Source of the DNA: Methanomicrobiales archaeon
GTDB taxonomy: Archaea > Halobacteriota > Methanomicrobia > Methanomicrobiales > Methanoculleaceae
Direction: 5' to 3'
DNA length: 6,513 nt
Assembly (NCBI GenBank): GCA_012797575.1
Contig: JAAZOW010000301.1
Location: 1-6,513, forward strand
In this document: piece after piece, positions 1 through 6,513 of the stretch
Layout of the letters: every line of letters begins with the position of its first letter
How positions within the stretch are numbered: the first letter of the stretch is position 1
Notes under the pieces: generated by a model
Told to the model about the DNA's origin: nothing
What the model saw: the letters and a program-made list of their open reading frames with translations, nothing else
Databases searched by the model: none
Position numbers and translations under genes: made by a program

Positions 1-824
1 AATCCCTGCTTCTGGTGCGCATCCCAGTCATAGACCGGGTTTCCCCAGAGCTGCCCGGTCGTGCTGAAGGCATCAGGGGGGACACCTGCGACGATAGCCG
101 GTTTCTTCTGCTCATCCAGCTTGAAGAGACCGGGGTTTGCCCAGACATCAACACTATCATAGGTAAGGTAGATCGGGAGGTCTCCGATGATCTGGAGATG
201 CCTCGAGCGGCAGTGGACTTTGAGCGCCCCCCACTGACGATCAAAGACATACTGGAGAAACTTTTCTTTGAGGATCCTGTCCGCAAGCTCAGTGCCATAG
301 GCATGCAGGGCCTCCCCGTGCCGGTCCCTGATATCGGGCGGCCAGTCTCCCCAGACTTTTCCTGCGAACCTCTCCCTGAGGGCAACAAAGAGTGCATAAT
401 CATTGAGCCACGAGACGTTCTCTGCTGAAAACTCCTCATAATGGAAATCTGAATCCCGTCTCTTGAACCGCTCAAACGCCCGATCGAAGAGGCCGTTCTT
501 GTAGTCCATGACGGCCTGGTAGTCCACCCGATCCTCCGGGAAATCAGGCGGATCCTTGATATCTTCAGGTGCGAGGAAGCCATCGGTGACCATCTGCTCC
601 GGGCTGATGATCCAGATGTTCCCGGCAAACGCCGAGGTGCTCTGGTAGGGTGAATTGCCAAATTCCGGACACGTCGGGTTGAGGGGGAGGATCTGCCAGT
701 AGCTCTGCCCTGCTCTGACCAGGAGATCCACGAACCGATATGCCGAAGGCCCCAGATCGCCGATACCGTATGCCGATGGAAATGATGTGATATGGAGAAG
801 AACACCACTTCGCCGCCGGTTCAT
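1..824 (-). CDS. malQ: 4-alpha-glucanotransferase (amylomaltase, GH77), N-terminal part, truncated by the window edge
   Basis: Probable cytoplasmic enzyme that moves alpha-1,4-glucan segments between maltodextrins, feeding glycogen turnover. The visible 274 residues read without interruption and run off the left edge; family members are about 500 residues or longer. GH77 marks are clear: RRSGVLLH near residue 4 with a nearby YGIGDLGP, SYWQILPLNP (41-50), NSPYQSTSAFAGN (57-69), IGDLPIYLTYDSVDVWANP (213-231) and GVPPDAFSTTGQLWGNP (247-263). The usual catalytic Asp (RxDH-type motif), Glu and second Asp lie further on, so catalytic competence cannot be judged here. The ATG overlaps the stop of the upstream GH57 gene as ATGA, and GTGAGG ends five bases before it, which settles the start. 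It is the last gene of the cluster seen in this window. The family assignment is firm; the physiological direction (synthesis or breakdown) is inference. Confidence 0.95.
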   Translation of the reverse strand, partial: MNRRRSGVLLHITSFPSAYGIGDLGPSAYRFVDLLVRAGQSYWQILPLNPTCPEFGNSPYQSTSAFAGNIWIISPEQMVTDGFLAPEDIKDPPDFPEDRVDYQAVMDYKNGLFDRAFERFKRRDSDFHYEEFSAENVSWLNDYALFVALRERFAGKVWGDWPPDIRDRHGEALHAYGTELADRILKEKFLQYVFDRQWGALKVHCRSRHLQIIGDLPIYLTYDSVDVWANPGLFKLDEQKKPAIVAGVPPDAFSTTGQLWGNPVYDWDAHQKQG

Positions 825-3187
825 GTCATCCTCACGCCAAGGTGTGCTACAGCCTCTCTGAAGGCTGCCGTCCACCGTTCTGCATCCTCATCACCCTCAT
901 CGGCCCGCTGGTGCATATCGTGATAATATCCACGCATGCCGATCACAACATTCTGGCTCTCCCACAAGGAGAGCTCCAGTGGAAACACCTTTGCACACCG
1001 GACTATGCGAACGATCTCCTCGAGCGGGGCTGGGTCACCGAGGCGAGCGATCGCTTCCCCGGTTGAGAGTGCGATCCGCCTGCTTGCTGCTTCCCCAAGA
1101 TCGGCAAGATCAAACCTGAGATTATCTGCCCTCATCCCTTCGACGAGCGTGAGGAATCGGTCTGGGTCGGGGCACCCCTCCCGAAAGATCACACAGAGCT
1201 GTTCGTTGCATGCGTGCTCGAGGAGACGGGTGATAAACGCAGGCTCCAAGATACCGAGATCCTCGATAACCTGAACCAACGCCTCCGCATCCCGGGAAAC
1301 CGCTGATTCTGTCTCCTTGATGTCGGGAAGGATCCGGCGGGCGACTGCCCAGCGTTCCTCATCCATGAGATCCGATGCGGTGTAGATCCAGGAGAAGGTC
1401 CCGGTGGTGCCGGAGTCCACCACCTCCTCCCACGCTGCCCGGAGCGCCCCATCACCACTCGGTGTGCGCACGCCGATGAAGATGCGATCCATCCCGGCAA
1501 AGAGCACGACCAGATCGTAGTGAGTCTCTTCCCCCGTCACCCGGGATCGCAGGTGGATAGTTCCGGCACAGCCGCGCCGGCCATCATCCTCCAGATGGTA
1601 GCGCCGGTCCCCATCGATGGCGTACACCGGAGGAAGCTCAAGTCCGAGGACCTCATAGAGGCCGATTCTCGCACCTACCCGGGCAAGGTCCATCGCAACC
1701 GGCCGGACCCGGACCTCATAGACCGTAGCACCGGTCGCATACCCGGGATCGTTTGCCAGGGCACGGCCGAGGGTCTCGACGAACGCAGGCTCAAGATCGA
1801 GTTTGAGGGCTCGTCGTGCAAGATCCATCGCGCGGCCCGCGTGGCGCATCACCTGGATGCTCCCCGGTTCGGTGATATCATCGAAGAACCAGCCGCAACT
1901 CGTCTGCATCAGCATCGCCTGCCGTTCCATATCAAGGAGCGCCAGGGTCTGCCGCTGTTCATCGGCGGTGAGATCACGGAGCGCATGCCGGGCGAAGAAC
2001 TGCTCGACGGACTCATCAGACCACCGGTTGAGGATGAGATCGACAGCATCGTCCCGTGCCATCAGGGGGTCGCGAAGGTAGGCAGCGAGAGCCTCCACGA
2101 ACCGGGGGGCAAGGGCATCTCTGACCGTGTCAACCGCTATCCTGAGTGGTTCACGCCAGGCCTGCGACCATTCAGGATGCGCCCCGGTCTGGCACCCACA
2201 ATCTCGTCGCCAGCGCTCGACACCGTGCGGGCAGCTCCAGGACGTCCTCTCCTGAATGATAACCTCGTGCGTGGGCGGGTGAGCGGTGAGATACTCTCCG
2301 TAAATCGTAAGGCACACGTCATCCCGCGCCTCGATGGTGTGGAGGCAATAGGCGAGCGCCATCTCGCCGAACTTACGATGGTGGCCGTAGGTCTCCCCGT
2401 CGGTCGCGATATGCACAAGCTCCGGGCGCTTCCCATCCGGGGAGAAGGCCGCAAGCAACCTTCCTGCGAACCGCTCCCCGTCTGAAAGCAGGTCGCCAAA
2501 CGCTACATCGCGGGCTATTCGCCCGTCATAAAAGAATAGGGCAATACTCCTGCCCGAGGGGAGACGGCAGAGGTAGGGCATCCGCGTCTCGACCTGGCTC
2601 CCTGAGACATCAATCCAACCTTCCGTCCCGATCTCCCGCACTTTCACGGCCTGGTGAGGGGCGAGGATCGTGAACCTGATTCCAGCCTCAGCCATCAGAT
2701 CCAGAGACTCGATATCAACCGCTGTCTCAGGGAGCCACATCCCTTCAGGCATCCTCTCGAACCGGGATACAAAGTCGTGGATCCCCCAGGCGATCTGGGT
2801 CTGCTTATCCTCTCGGGCCGTAAGTGGCATGATGAGGTGATTGTAGCAGCAGGCGATCGCCGACCCGTGGCCAGAGTAACGCTCCCGGCTCTCCCGATCA
2901 GCATCGATCATAGCTTCGTAGACGGCGGGTTGATGCCGCTCCAGCCAGGCGAGGAGCGTCGGTGCAGCCGTGAAACTGATCCTGGAGTAGATGTTTGTGA
3001 GATCAGCGATCATGCCTTTCGGATCGAGGATGCGTGCGGCGGCATTTGGGGCGTAACATTCCGCTGTCACCCGCTCGTTCCAGTCATGGTACGGTGCGGC
3101 GGAACGCTGGACCTCAACCTCCTCAAGCCAGGGATTCTCCCGTGGGGGCTGGTAGAAGTGGCCGTGGATGCAGATAGCTCGGTCCAC
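821..3187 (-). CDS. GH57 glycoside hydrolase with DUF3536-type C-terminal region
   Basis: A 788-residue probable cytoplasmic protein (no signal peptide or membrane segment seen), presumably acting on alpha-glucans; exact reaction unknown. Residues below count from the GTG at 3187. The N-terminal 300 or so residues form a GH57 domain: HGHFYQPPRE (8-17) is region 1, GHGSAIACCYNH (106-117) matches region 2, WLPE (151-154) contains the expected nucleophile Glu154, and TDGETYGHH (262-270) contains the expected acid/base Asp263. The rest resembles DUF3536, including a cysteine cluster (C319, C330, C332) and TSCGWFFDD (429-437). An upstream GTG at 3223 would add 12 residues overlapping glgB. I prefer 3187 because AGGGGGTG ends seven bases before it and relatives, as I recall them, begin right before the ICIHGHFYQP stretch. 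It starts four bases after the glgB stop and ends overlapping malQ. GH57 includes amylases, branching enzymes, glucanotransferases and galactosidases, so the context favours alpha-glucan remodelling, but that is inference. Confidence 0.9.
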   Translation of the reverse strand: MDRAICIHGHFYQPPRENPWLEEVEVQRSAAPYHDWNERVTAECYAPNAAARILDPKGMIADLTNIYSRISFTAAPTLLAWLERHQPAVYEAMIDADRESRERYSGHGSAIACCYNHLIMPLTAREDKQTQIAWGIHDFVSRFERMPEGMWLPETAVDIESLDLMAEAGIRFTILAPHQAVKVREIGTEGWIDVSGSQVETRMPYLCRLPSGRSIALFFYDGRIARDVAFGDLLSDGERFAGRLLAAFSPDGKRPELVHIATDGETYGHHRKFGEMALAYCLHTIEARDDVCLTIYGEYLTAHPPTHEVIIQERTSWSCPHGVERWRRDCGCQTGAHPEWSQAWREPLRIAVDTVRDALAPRFVEALAAYLRDPLMARDDAVDLILNRWSDESVEQFFARHALRDLTADEQRQTLALLDMERQAMLMQTSCGWFFDDITEPGSIQVMRHAGRAMDLARRALKLDLEPAFVETLGRALANDPGYATGATVYEVRVRPVAMDLARVGARIGLYEVLGLELPPVYAIDGDRRYHLEDDGRRGCAGTIHLRSRVTGEETHYDLVVLFAGMDRIFIGVRTPSGDGALRAAWEEVVDSGTTGTFSWIYTASDLMDEERWAVARRILPDIKETESAVSRDAEALVQVIEDLGILEPAFITRLLEHACNEQLCVIFREGCPDPDRFLTLVEGMRADNLRFDLADLGEAASRRIALSTGEAIARLGDPAPLEEIVRIVRCAKVFPLELSLWESQNVVIGMRGYYHDMHQRADEGDEDAERWTAAFREAVAHLGVRMT
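830..835 (-). promoter_or_regulatory. Ribosome binding site of malQ
   Basis: Minus strand GTGAGG, with GAGG five bases before the ATG at 824. It lies inside the last codons of the GH57 gene, so malQ translation is initiated or re-initiated at the ATGA overlap. Confidence 0.7.
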
Positions 3188-3191
3188 CCGA

Positions 3192-5123
3192 TCACACCCC
3201 CTCTGGAACGAGGACAACAACACCGAGCGGGGGCAGGGTGAGTGAGAGTGAACACTTCCGGTCGTGCGCCGGAATCCGCTCTGCCTTCACCCCTCCAAAG
3301 TTCCCAACCCCGCTCCCGCCATACTCGACCGCATCGCTGTTGAGCACCTCTTCCCAGTATCCCCCGAACGGGATGCCAACCCGGTAGCCGTAGCGCGGCA
3401 CCGGGGTGCAGTTGCAGGCAACGAGGGCGACTTCGTCAGCCGTATGCCCCCACCGTAGGTAGGCAACGATACTCTTCTCCACGTCCGAGAAGTCGACCCA
3501 CTCAAAACCGCCGGGATCAGAGTCCCGTTCATGGAGAGCGGGTAGGCGGCGATAGAGGCGGTTTAAGTCACCGACCCACTGGAGAATCCCCTGATGGGGT
3601 GGATAACGTAGGAGGTGCCATTCAAGCCCGGCATCGTGGCTCCACTCAGACCACTGCCCGAACTCGCCCCCCATGAAGAGAAGTTTCTTGCCCGGGTGCG
3701 TGAGCATATACCCGAGGAGAAGGCGGAGGTTGGCCCGTTTCTGCCACTCATCGCCGGGCATCTTTCCTACGAGCGAGCTCTTCTCATGGACAACCTCATC
3801 GTGCGAGAGGGGGAGGACGTAGCGCTCCGAGAACGCGTACCATATGCTGAACGTGAGAAGGTCGAGGCGGTACTTCCGGAAGACCGGGTCAAGAGCAAAA
3901 TAATCCAGGGTATCATGCATCCAGCCCATATTCCACTTCAGATCAAATCCAAGCCCTCCCGTAGCTGTCGGGGCAGTCACTCCGGGCCAGGAGGTCGCCT
4001 CCTCGGCGATGACGAGGACGTCCGGGAAGGTGGCGTGGATCGCAGCATTCGCCTTCCGAAGGAACGATATCGCTTCCAGGTTCTCTCTCCCGCCATGGAC
4101 GTTGGGCATCCACCCACCCGCGCCCCGGGCGTGATCGAGGTAGAGCATCGAGGAGACCGCGTCCACCCGAAGTCCGTCTGCATGGTAGTATTCGAGCCAG
4201 AAAAGGGCGCTGCTGATGAGGAACGATCGGACCTCGTTTCTTCCGAGGTTGAAGACGTAACTCTTCCACTCAGGATGGTAGCGCTGACCGGGAAGGGCGT
4301 GCTCGTAGAGGTGGGTACCGTCGAAGTAGGAGAGCCCATAGCCGTCAGCCGGGAAATGGGACGGTACCCAGTCGAGGATCACGCCGATCCCGCGCTGGTG
4401 GAGGTAGTTGACGAAGCACATGAAGTCCTGAGGGGTGCCGTACCTGCTCGTCGGGGCAAAGTAGCCGAGCGTCTGGTAACCCCAGGAGGCGTAAAACGGG
4501 TGCTCCATGACCGGGAGGAGCTCCACGTGGGTGAACCCGGCACCGATCACGTACTCGGCAAGCTCCTGCGCGGCCTCCCGGTAACTCAAGGATCGGTTCC
4601 CTTCCTCCGGCACCTTCCGCAACGAACCGAGATGCACCTCGTAGATGGATATCGGGGCATCAGGGGAGTTATCCTCTTCGCGGCCCTGCATCCACGCCCG
4701 ATCGCGCCAGGGGTATGCCAGATCCCAGATGATCGACGCCGTCTTTGGCGGGACCTCCCAGTAATGTGCGAAGGGATCTCCTTTCTCCACGGAATAATTG
4801 TTGTACCGACTCTTGATGTGATACTTATAGAGAGTCCCATGGCCGATCTCGGGTATAAACCCCTCCCAGATACCGGAGTCGTCGTTCCGTATCCTGAGCG
4901 GGTTTACAGTGGCCTCCCATCCATTGAAATCTCCGATGACAGAGACCTCAGCCGCGTTCGGTGCCCAGACCGCAAAGAACGTCCCTGGTATGTCGTTGAG
5001 GGTGGCAGGATGCGATCCCAGCCTTTCGTAGAGGCGGAAATGGTTCCCCTGCCTGAAGAGGTAGACGTCGTAGTCACTGATGAGGCTCCCGGTCCCGGTG
5101 ATATCTGGCAGTGCCTTCCGCAT
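3192..5123 (-). CDS. glgB: 1,4-alpha-glucan branching enzyme (GH13)
   Basis: Cuts an alpha-1,4-glucan chain and rejoins the piece through an alpha-1,6 bond, creating the branches of glycogen. The 643-residue protein has a CBM48-type N-terminal domain (about 45-125, with VWAPNAAEVSVIGDFNGW), a GH13 barrel (about 155-500) and a C-terminal beta domain ending in PPLGVVVLVPE. Counting from ATG 5123, all GH13 landmarks are present: DWVPSHF (251-257), GLRVDAVSSM with the nucleophile Asp321, VIAEEATSWPG with the acid/base Glu374, and LPLSHDEVVHEK with Asp442. The longer N1 domain of E. coli-type enzymes (about 728 residues) is missing, giving the common short form. The frame is also open from a GTG at 5141, but the ATG at 5123 carries an excellent GGAGGTG and is preferred. 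It lies 14 bases after the glycosyltransferase stop and four before the GH57 start, fitting a glycogen operon. The function is secure by motif. Confidence 0.97.
   Translation of the reverse strand: MRKALPDITGTGSLISDYDVYLFRQGNHFRLYERLGSHPATLNDIPGTFFAVWAPNAAEVSVIGDFNGWEATVNPLRIRNDDSGIWEGFIPEIGHGTLYKYHIKSRYNNYSVEKGDPFAHYWEVPPKTASIIWDLAYPWRDRAWMQGREEDNSPDAPISIYEVHLGSLRKVPEEGNRSLSYREAAQELAEYVIGAGFTHVELLPVMEHPFYASWGYQTLGYFAPTSRYGTPQDFMCFVNYLHQRGIGVILDWVPSHFPADGYGLSYFDGTHLYEHALPGQRYHPEWKSYVFNLGRNEVRSFLISSALFWLEYYHADGLRVDAVSSMLYLDHARGAGGWMPNVHGGRENLEAISFLRKANAAIHATFPDVLVIAEEATSWPGVTAPTATGGLGFDLKWNMGWMHDTLDYFALDPVFRKYRLDLLTFSIWYAFSERYVLPLSHDEVVHEKSSLVGKMPGDEWQKRANLRLLLGYMLTHPGKKLLFMGGEFGQWSEWSHDAGLEWHLLRYPPHQGILQWVGDLNRLYRRLPALHERDSDPGGFEWVDFSDVEKSIVAYLRWGHTADEVALVACNCTPVPRYGYRVGIPFGGYWEEVLNSDAVEYGGSGVGNFGGVKAERIPAHDRKCSLSLTLPPLGVVVLVPEGV
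3195..3204 (-). promoter_or_regulatory. Ribosome binding site deciding the GH57 start
   Basis: Minus strand AGAGGGGGTG, one mismatch from AGGAGGTG over its core, ends seven bases before the GTG at 3187. It overlaps the last codons and stop of glgB. It supports the GTG at 3187 over the GTG at 3223. Confidence 0.65.
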
Positions 5124-5127
5124 AGGC

Positions 5128-5134
5128 CACCTCC
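5128..5134 (-). promoter_or_regulatory. Ribosome binding site deciding the glgB start
   Basis: Minus strand GGAGGTG, a near-perfect complement to the 16S rRNA tail, ends four bases before the ATG at 5123. It lies between the glycosyltransferase stop and that ATG, so it falls inside the reading frame if the GTG at 5141 were used. This makes the ATG the likely start. Confidence 0.85.
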
Positions 5135-5137
5135 AGA

Positions 5138-6292
5138 TCACGGACCCCCGGAGAGCGCTTTTTCGTAGACGTCAAGCATCCTCCCGGTGACGACGCCCCA
5201 CTGAAACTTCTCCATCACTTTCCGCCGTCCGGCTTTTCCGAGTCTCTGCATGTAGACGGGATCGTCGATGAGATGCCCGATCCCCCAGGCGATCGAATCA
5301 GGGCGGACAGGCACCTTGATCCCGTTTACGTAGTTATCGATGTTCTCGGAGAGACCTCCAACGTCGGTTGCGACAACGCAACGCTCCGCGCTCCAGGCCT
5401 CGGTGAGGACAAGGCCGAAAGGTTCGTTCCTGCTCGGTATAGCGACGAGATCGCAAGCATTCAGGAGACTGACGTGATCGATGTCAGGGACGTACCCGGG
5501 GAACTGCACCGGCAGGCCGTGCGCCATCCCTTCCAGGTATCCACGCATATCCCCGGTGCCAGCGAAGATGAACTGCACATCCCAACGCTTGGTGAGGATA
5601 CTTGGTATGGCCTGGATCAGGAGGTCAGGTCCCTTCTGATAGGTGAGGCGCCCGACAAAGAGGACGAGGGGTGCAAGCGGATGGATACCATAGCGCATCT
5701 TCACCTCACCCGGGTCGAGCTTGACGTGAAATGGCTCAGGGTCGATCCCGTTCGGGACGACGGAGACCTTCCACTCAGGAACATTGTAGAGCCACATCAC
5801 CTCGGTCTTCGTCGAGTTTGAGACGGCTGTGACCGCCTTTGCGATGTAGCCTCCGTACCATTCTTTGCCAGATATCTCCTTAAACTCCCACCAATCGCCG
5901 AAATTTCCTCCATGCCGTCCATACTCGGTGGAGTGGAAGGAGAGGACGGTGTTCCGGTCACGGAGGGTATGCATCGCCTCGACAGGATGCCAGTCGTGGA
6001 AGTTGAGTATATCGAATGCCGGGGTATCGCAGGCACGGAACGCGTCTGTGAACATATTGCTCATGGTCCTGCAGTACTCGATGATGTTATCACCGAAGGG
6101 CAGACAGTAGTGGTAACGAACATCGTTTACCTCGACCGGATCACCAGACGCTCCCCGCGTGAAGTAGTGGACCTCATGCCCCCTCGCCGCAAGGTGTTCG
6201 GCGAGATGAGTTGCTGCAGGAGCGAGTCCGCCCACCTTGAACGAGGAATGGAGCGCCTCCCAGCAGAAGAATGCTATCTTAAGCGTTTCCAT
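5138..6292 (-). CDS. glycogen-synthase-like glycosyltransferase (GT-B fold, GT4/GT5 type)
   Basis: Retaining sugar-nucleotide-dependent glycosyltransferase, 384 residues, with no membrane segment or signal peptide seen. The N-terminal Rossmann domain opens with KIAFFCWE and then KVGGLAPAATHLAE (19-32), the lysine-glycine-glycine donor motif typical of glycogen/starch synthases; HDWHP (99-103) also resembles GlgA. The C-terminal domain (about 195-365) has GRLTYQKG with Arg215 and Lys220, and the EX7E motif EPFGLVLTE (Glu290, Glu298). It is shorter than bacterial GlgA (about 480 residues), like archaeal GT4-type synthases. Being directly upstream of glgB makes alpha-1,4-glucan chain elongation the best guess; ADP- or UDP-glucose use cannot be read from sequence, and another glucan or trehalose-type glycosyltransferase remains possible. 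The ATG start is forced: an in-frame TGA lies two codons upstream (6296-6298). The gene overlaps the end of the upstream DUF5752-like gene by 19 bases, suggesting coupled translation. Confidence 0.88.
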   Translation of the reverse strand: METLKIAFFCWEALHSSFKVGGLAPAATHLAEHLAARGHEVHYFTRGASGDPVEVNDVRYHYCLPFGDNIIEYCRTMSNMFTDAFRACDTPAFDILNFHDWHPVEAMHTLRDRNTVLSFHSTEYGRHGGNFGDWWEFKEISGKEWYGGYIAKAVTAVSNSTKTEVMWLYNVPEWKVSVVPNGIDPEPFHVKLDPGEVKMRYGIHPLAPLVLFVGRLTYQKGPDLLIQAIPSILTKRWDVQFIFAGTGDMRGYLEGMAHGLPVQFPGYVPDIDHVSLLNACDLVAIPSRNEPFGLVLTEAWSAERCVVATDVGGLSENIDNYVNGIKVPVRPDSIAWGIGHLIDDPVYMQRLGKAGRRKVMEKFQWGVVTGRMLDVYEKALSGGP

Positions 6293-6513
6293 AGATCATC
6301 AATCCTCTCTTGAATTATTGCCTTGAGCAGAGCACGATCTTCAATATCCTGGATATCCTTTGCAAGCTTCGAGTCGCCTATGACCTGATCGATCCACCGG
6401 TAGAAGTCCCCCCGTTCCATATGATAGCGGATAACATCATCAGGGGTAAACTCAAGCATATCCGTGAGTTCCTGGAGGCTATGCGCGGCGTAGCCAGCCG
6501 GCCGGTCATGCGA
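6274..6513 (-). CDS. DUF5752-like protein, C-terminal fragment (cut by the window edge)
   Basis: The frame is open from the right edge to a TAG at 6274, giving the last 79 residues of a larger protein. The Met at 6459 is internal rather than a start, since the family-like pattern begins before it. The pattern AAHSLQEL, then a hydrophobic stretch, then VIRYHMERGDFYRWIDQVIGD (read as two pieces: VIRYHMERGDF and YRWIDQVIGD), then KLAKDI matches what I remember of DUF5752 proteins: a SLxEL helix, a YHxxRGDFxxWI core and a GDxxLA helix. The tail is charged and helical, ending in WKRLR. The function of DUF5752 is unknown to me; such proteins occur next to archaeal and bacterial sugar-polymer enzymes, so a regulatory or accessory role is only a guess. 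Whether this is a stand-alone protein or the C-terminal domain of something longer cannot be seen. It overlaps the start of the glycosyltransferase gene. Confidence 0.7.
   Translation of the reverse strand, partial: SHDRPAGYAAHSLQELTDMLEFTPDDVIRYHMERGDFYRWIDQVIGDSKLAKDIQDIEDRALLKAIIQERIDDLWKRLR
6304..6309 (-). promoter_or_regulatory. Possible weak ribosome binding site of the glycosyltransferase
   Basis: Minus strand GAGAGG lies 11 bases before the ATG at 6292, further away than usual. The start itself is fixed by the in-frame TGA just upstream. The poor spacing together with the 19-base overlap fits translation coupled to the preceding gene. Confidence 0.4.

Noticed and set aside
15..428. 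A 137-codon open frame on the plus strand near the left edge
   Set aside because: It lies opposite the clearly coding malQ frame, whose GH77 signatures cover the same bases.
1520..2485. A 321-codon open frame on the plus strand opposite the GH57-DUF3536 gene
   Set aside because: Antisense to a gene with conserved catalytic motifs; the translation has no recognisable fold or motif.
3188..3223. Longer N-terminus of the GH57 protein from the GTG at 3223
   Set aside because: The 12 extra residues overlap the end of glgB, lie over the ribosome binding site of the GTG at 3187, and precede the point where relatives, as I recall them, begin.
2654..3241. Plus-strand frame of 195 codons, and the 182-codon frame at 5273-5821
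   Set aside because: Both are antisense shadows over conserved protein motifs on the minus strand and show no family resemblance.
3615..5168. A 517-codon open frame on the plus strand opposite glgB
   Set aside because: It is entirely antisense to a motif-complete GlgB. Its translation is rich in Arg, Gly, Pro, Val and Glu with no recognisable domain. Long antisense frames are common opposite GC-rich genes.
6274..6459. A complete 61-residue small protein starting at Met 6459
   Set aside because: The frame stays open to the window edge and the SLQEL part of the DUF5752-like pattern lies upstream of this Met, so it is the tail of a larger protein.
1..6513. CRISPR array, tRNA or rRNA gene, insertion sequence, attachment site or defence system
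   Set aside because: No regularly spaced repeats, no structured RNA signature, no transposase or integrase motif, and no non-coding gap above 14 bases were seen on reading both strands. Exact repeat and RNA searches were not possible here.

Overview
The window is part of one tightly packed gene cluster for storage-polysaccharide (glycogen or other alpha-glucan) metabolism. Every gene I can support lies on the minus strand. In transcription order (right to left) they are: the C-terminal end of a DUF5752-like protein (6274-6513, cut by the right edge); a GT4/GT5-like glycogen-synthase-type glycosyltransferase (5138-6292); a GH13 1,4-alpha-glucan branching enzyme, glgB (3192-5123); a GH57 glycoside hydrolase with a DUF3536-type C-terminal half (821-3187); and the N-terminal half of a GH77 4-alpha-glucanotransferase, malQ (1-824, cut by the left edge). 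There is no gene-free stretch of any size. The junctions are a 19-base overlap, a 14-base gap, a 4-base gap and a 4-base ATGA overlap, so this is almost certainly one transcript with translational coupling. Its promoter lies beyond the right edge and its terminator beyond the left edge.

Organism: the DNA is moderately GC-rich by eye. The start sites are preceded by GGAGGTG- and GAGG-type Shine-Dalgarno sequences, which fit many bacteria and also methanogenic Euryarchaeota. The set of DUF5752 protein, glycosyltransferase, GH57 and MalQ genes reminds me of Methanomicrobiales (Methanoculleus-like) methanogens. That is recollection and inference; the window carries no taxonomic marker gene, and a bacterial source is not excluded.

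Working together: the glycosyltransferase would extend alpha-1,4-glucan chains from a sugar nucleotide, GlgB would add alpha-1,6 branches, and MalQ would disproportionate linear maltodextrins. The GH57-DUF3536 protein keeps its catalytic motifs but belongs to a family whose reaction is, to my knowledge, not established. Chain building and remodelling are therefore encoded side by side. No ADP-glucose pyrophosphorylase or phosphorylase gene is visible here.

The large plus-strand ORFs are antisense shadows of these genes. I found no RNA gene, CRISPR array, insertion sequence or other mobile element. The least understood element is the GH57-DUF3536 protein, followed by the DUF5752-like protein. 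Nothing in the window looks like a wholly new type of system.
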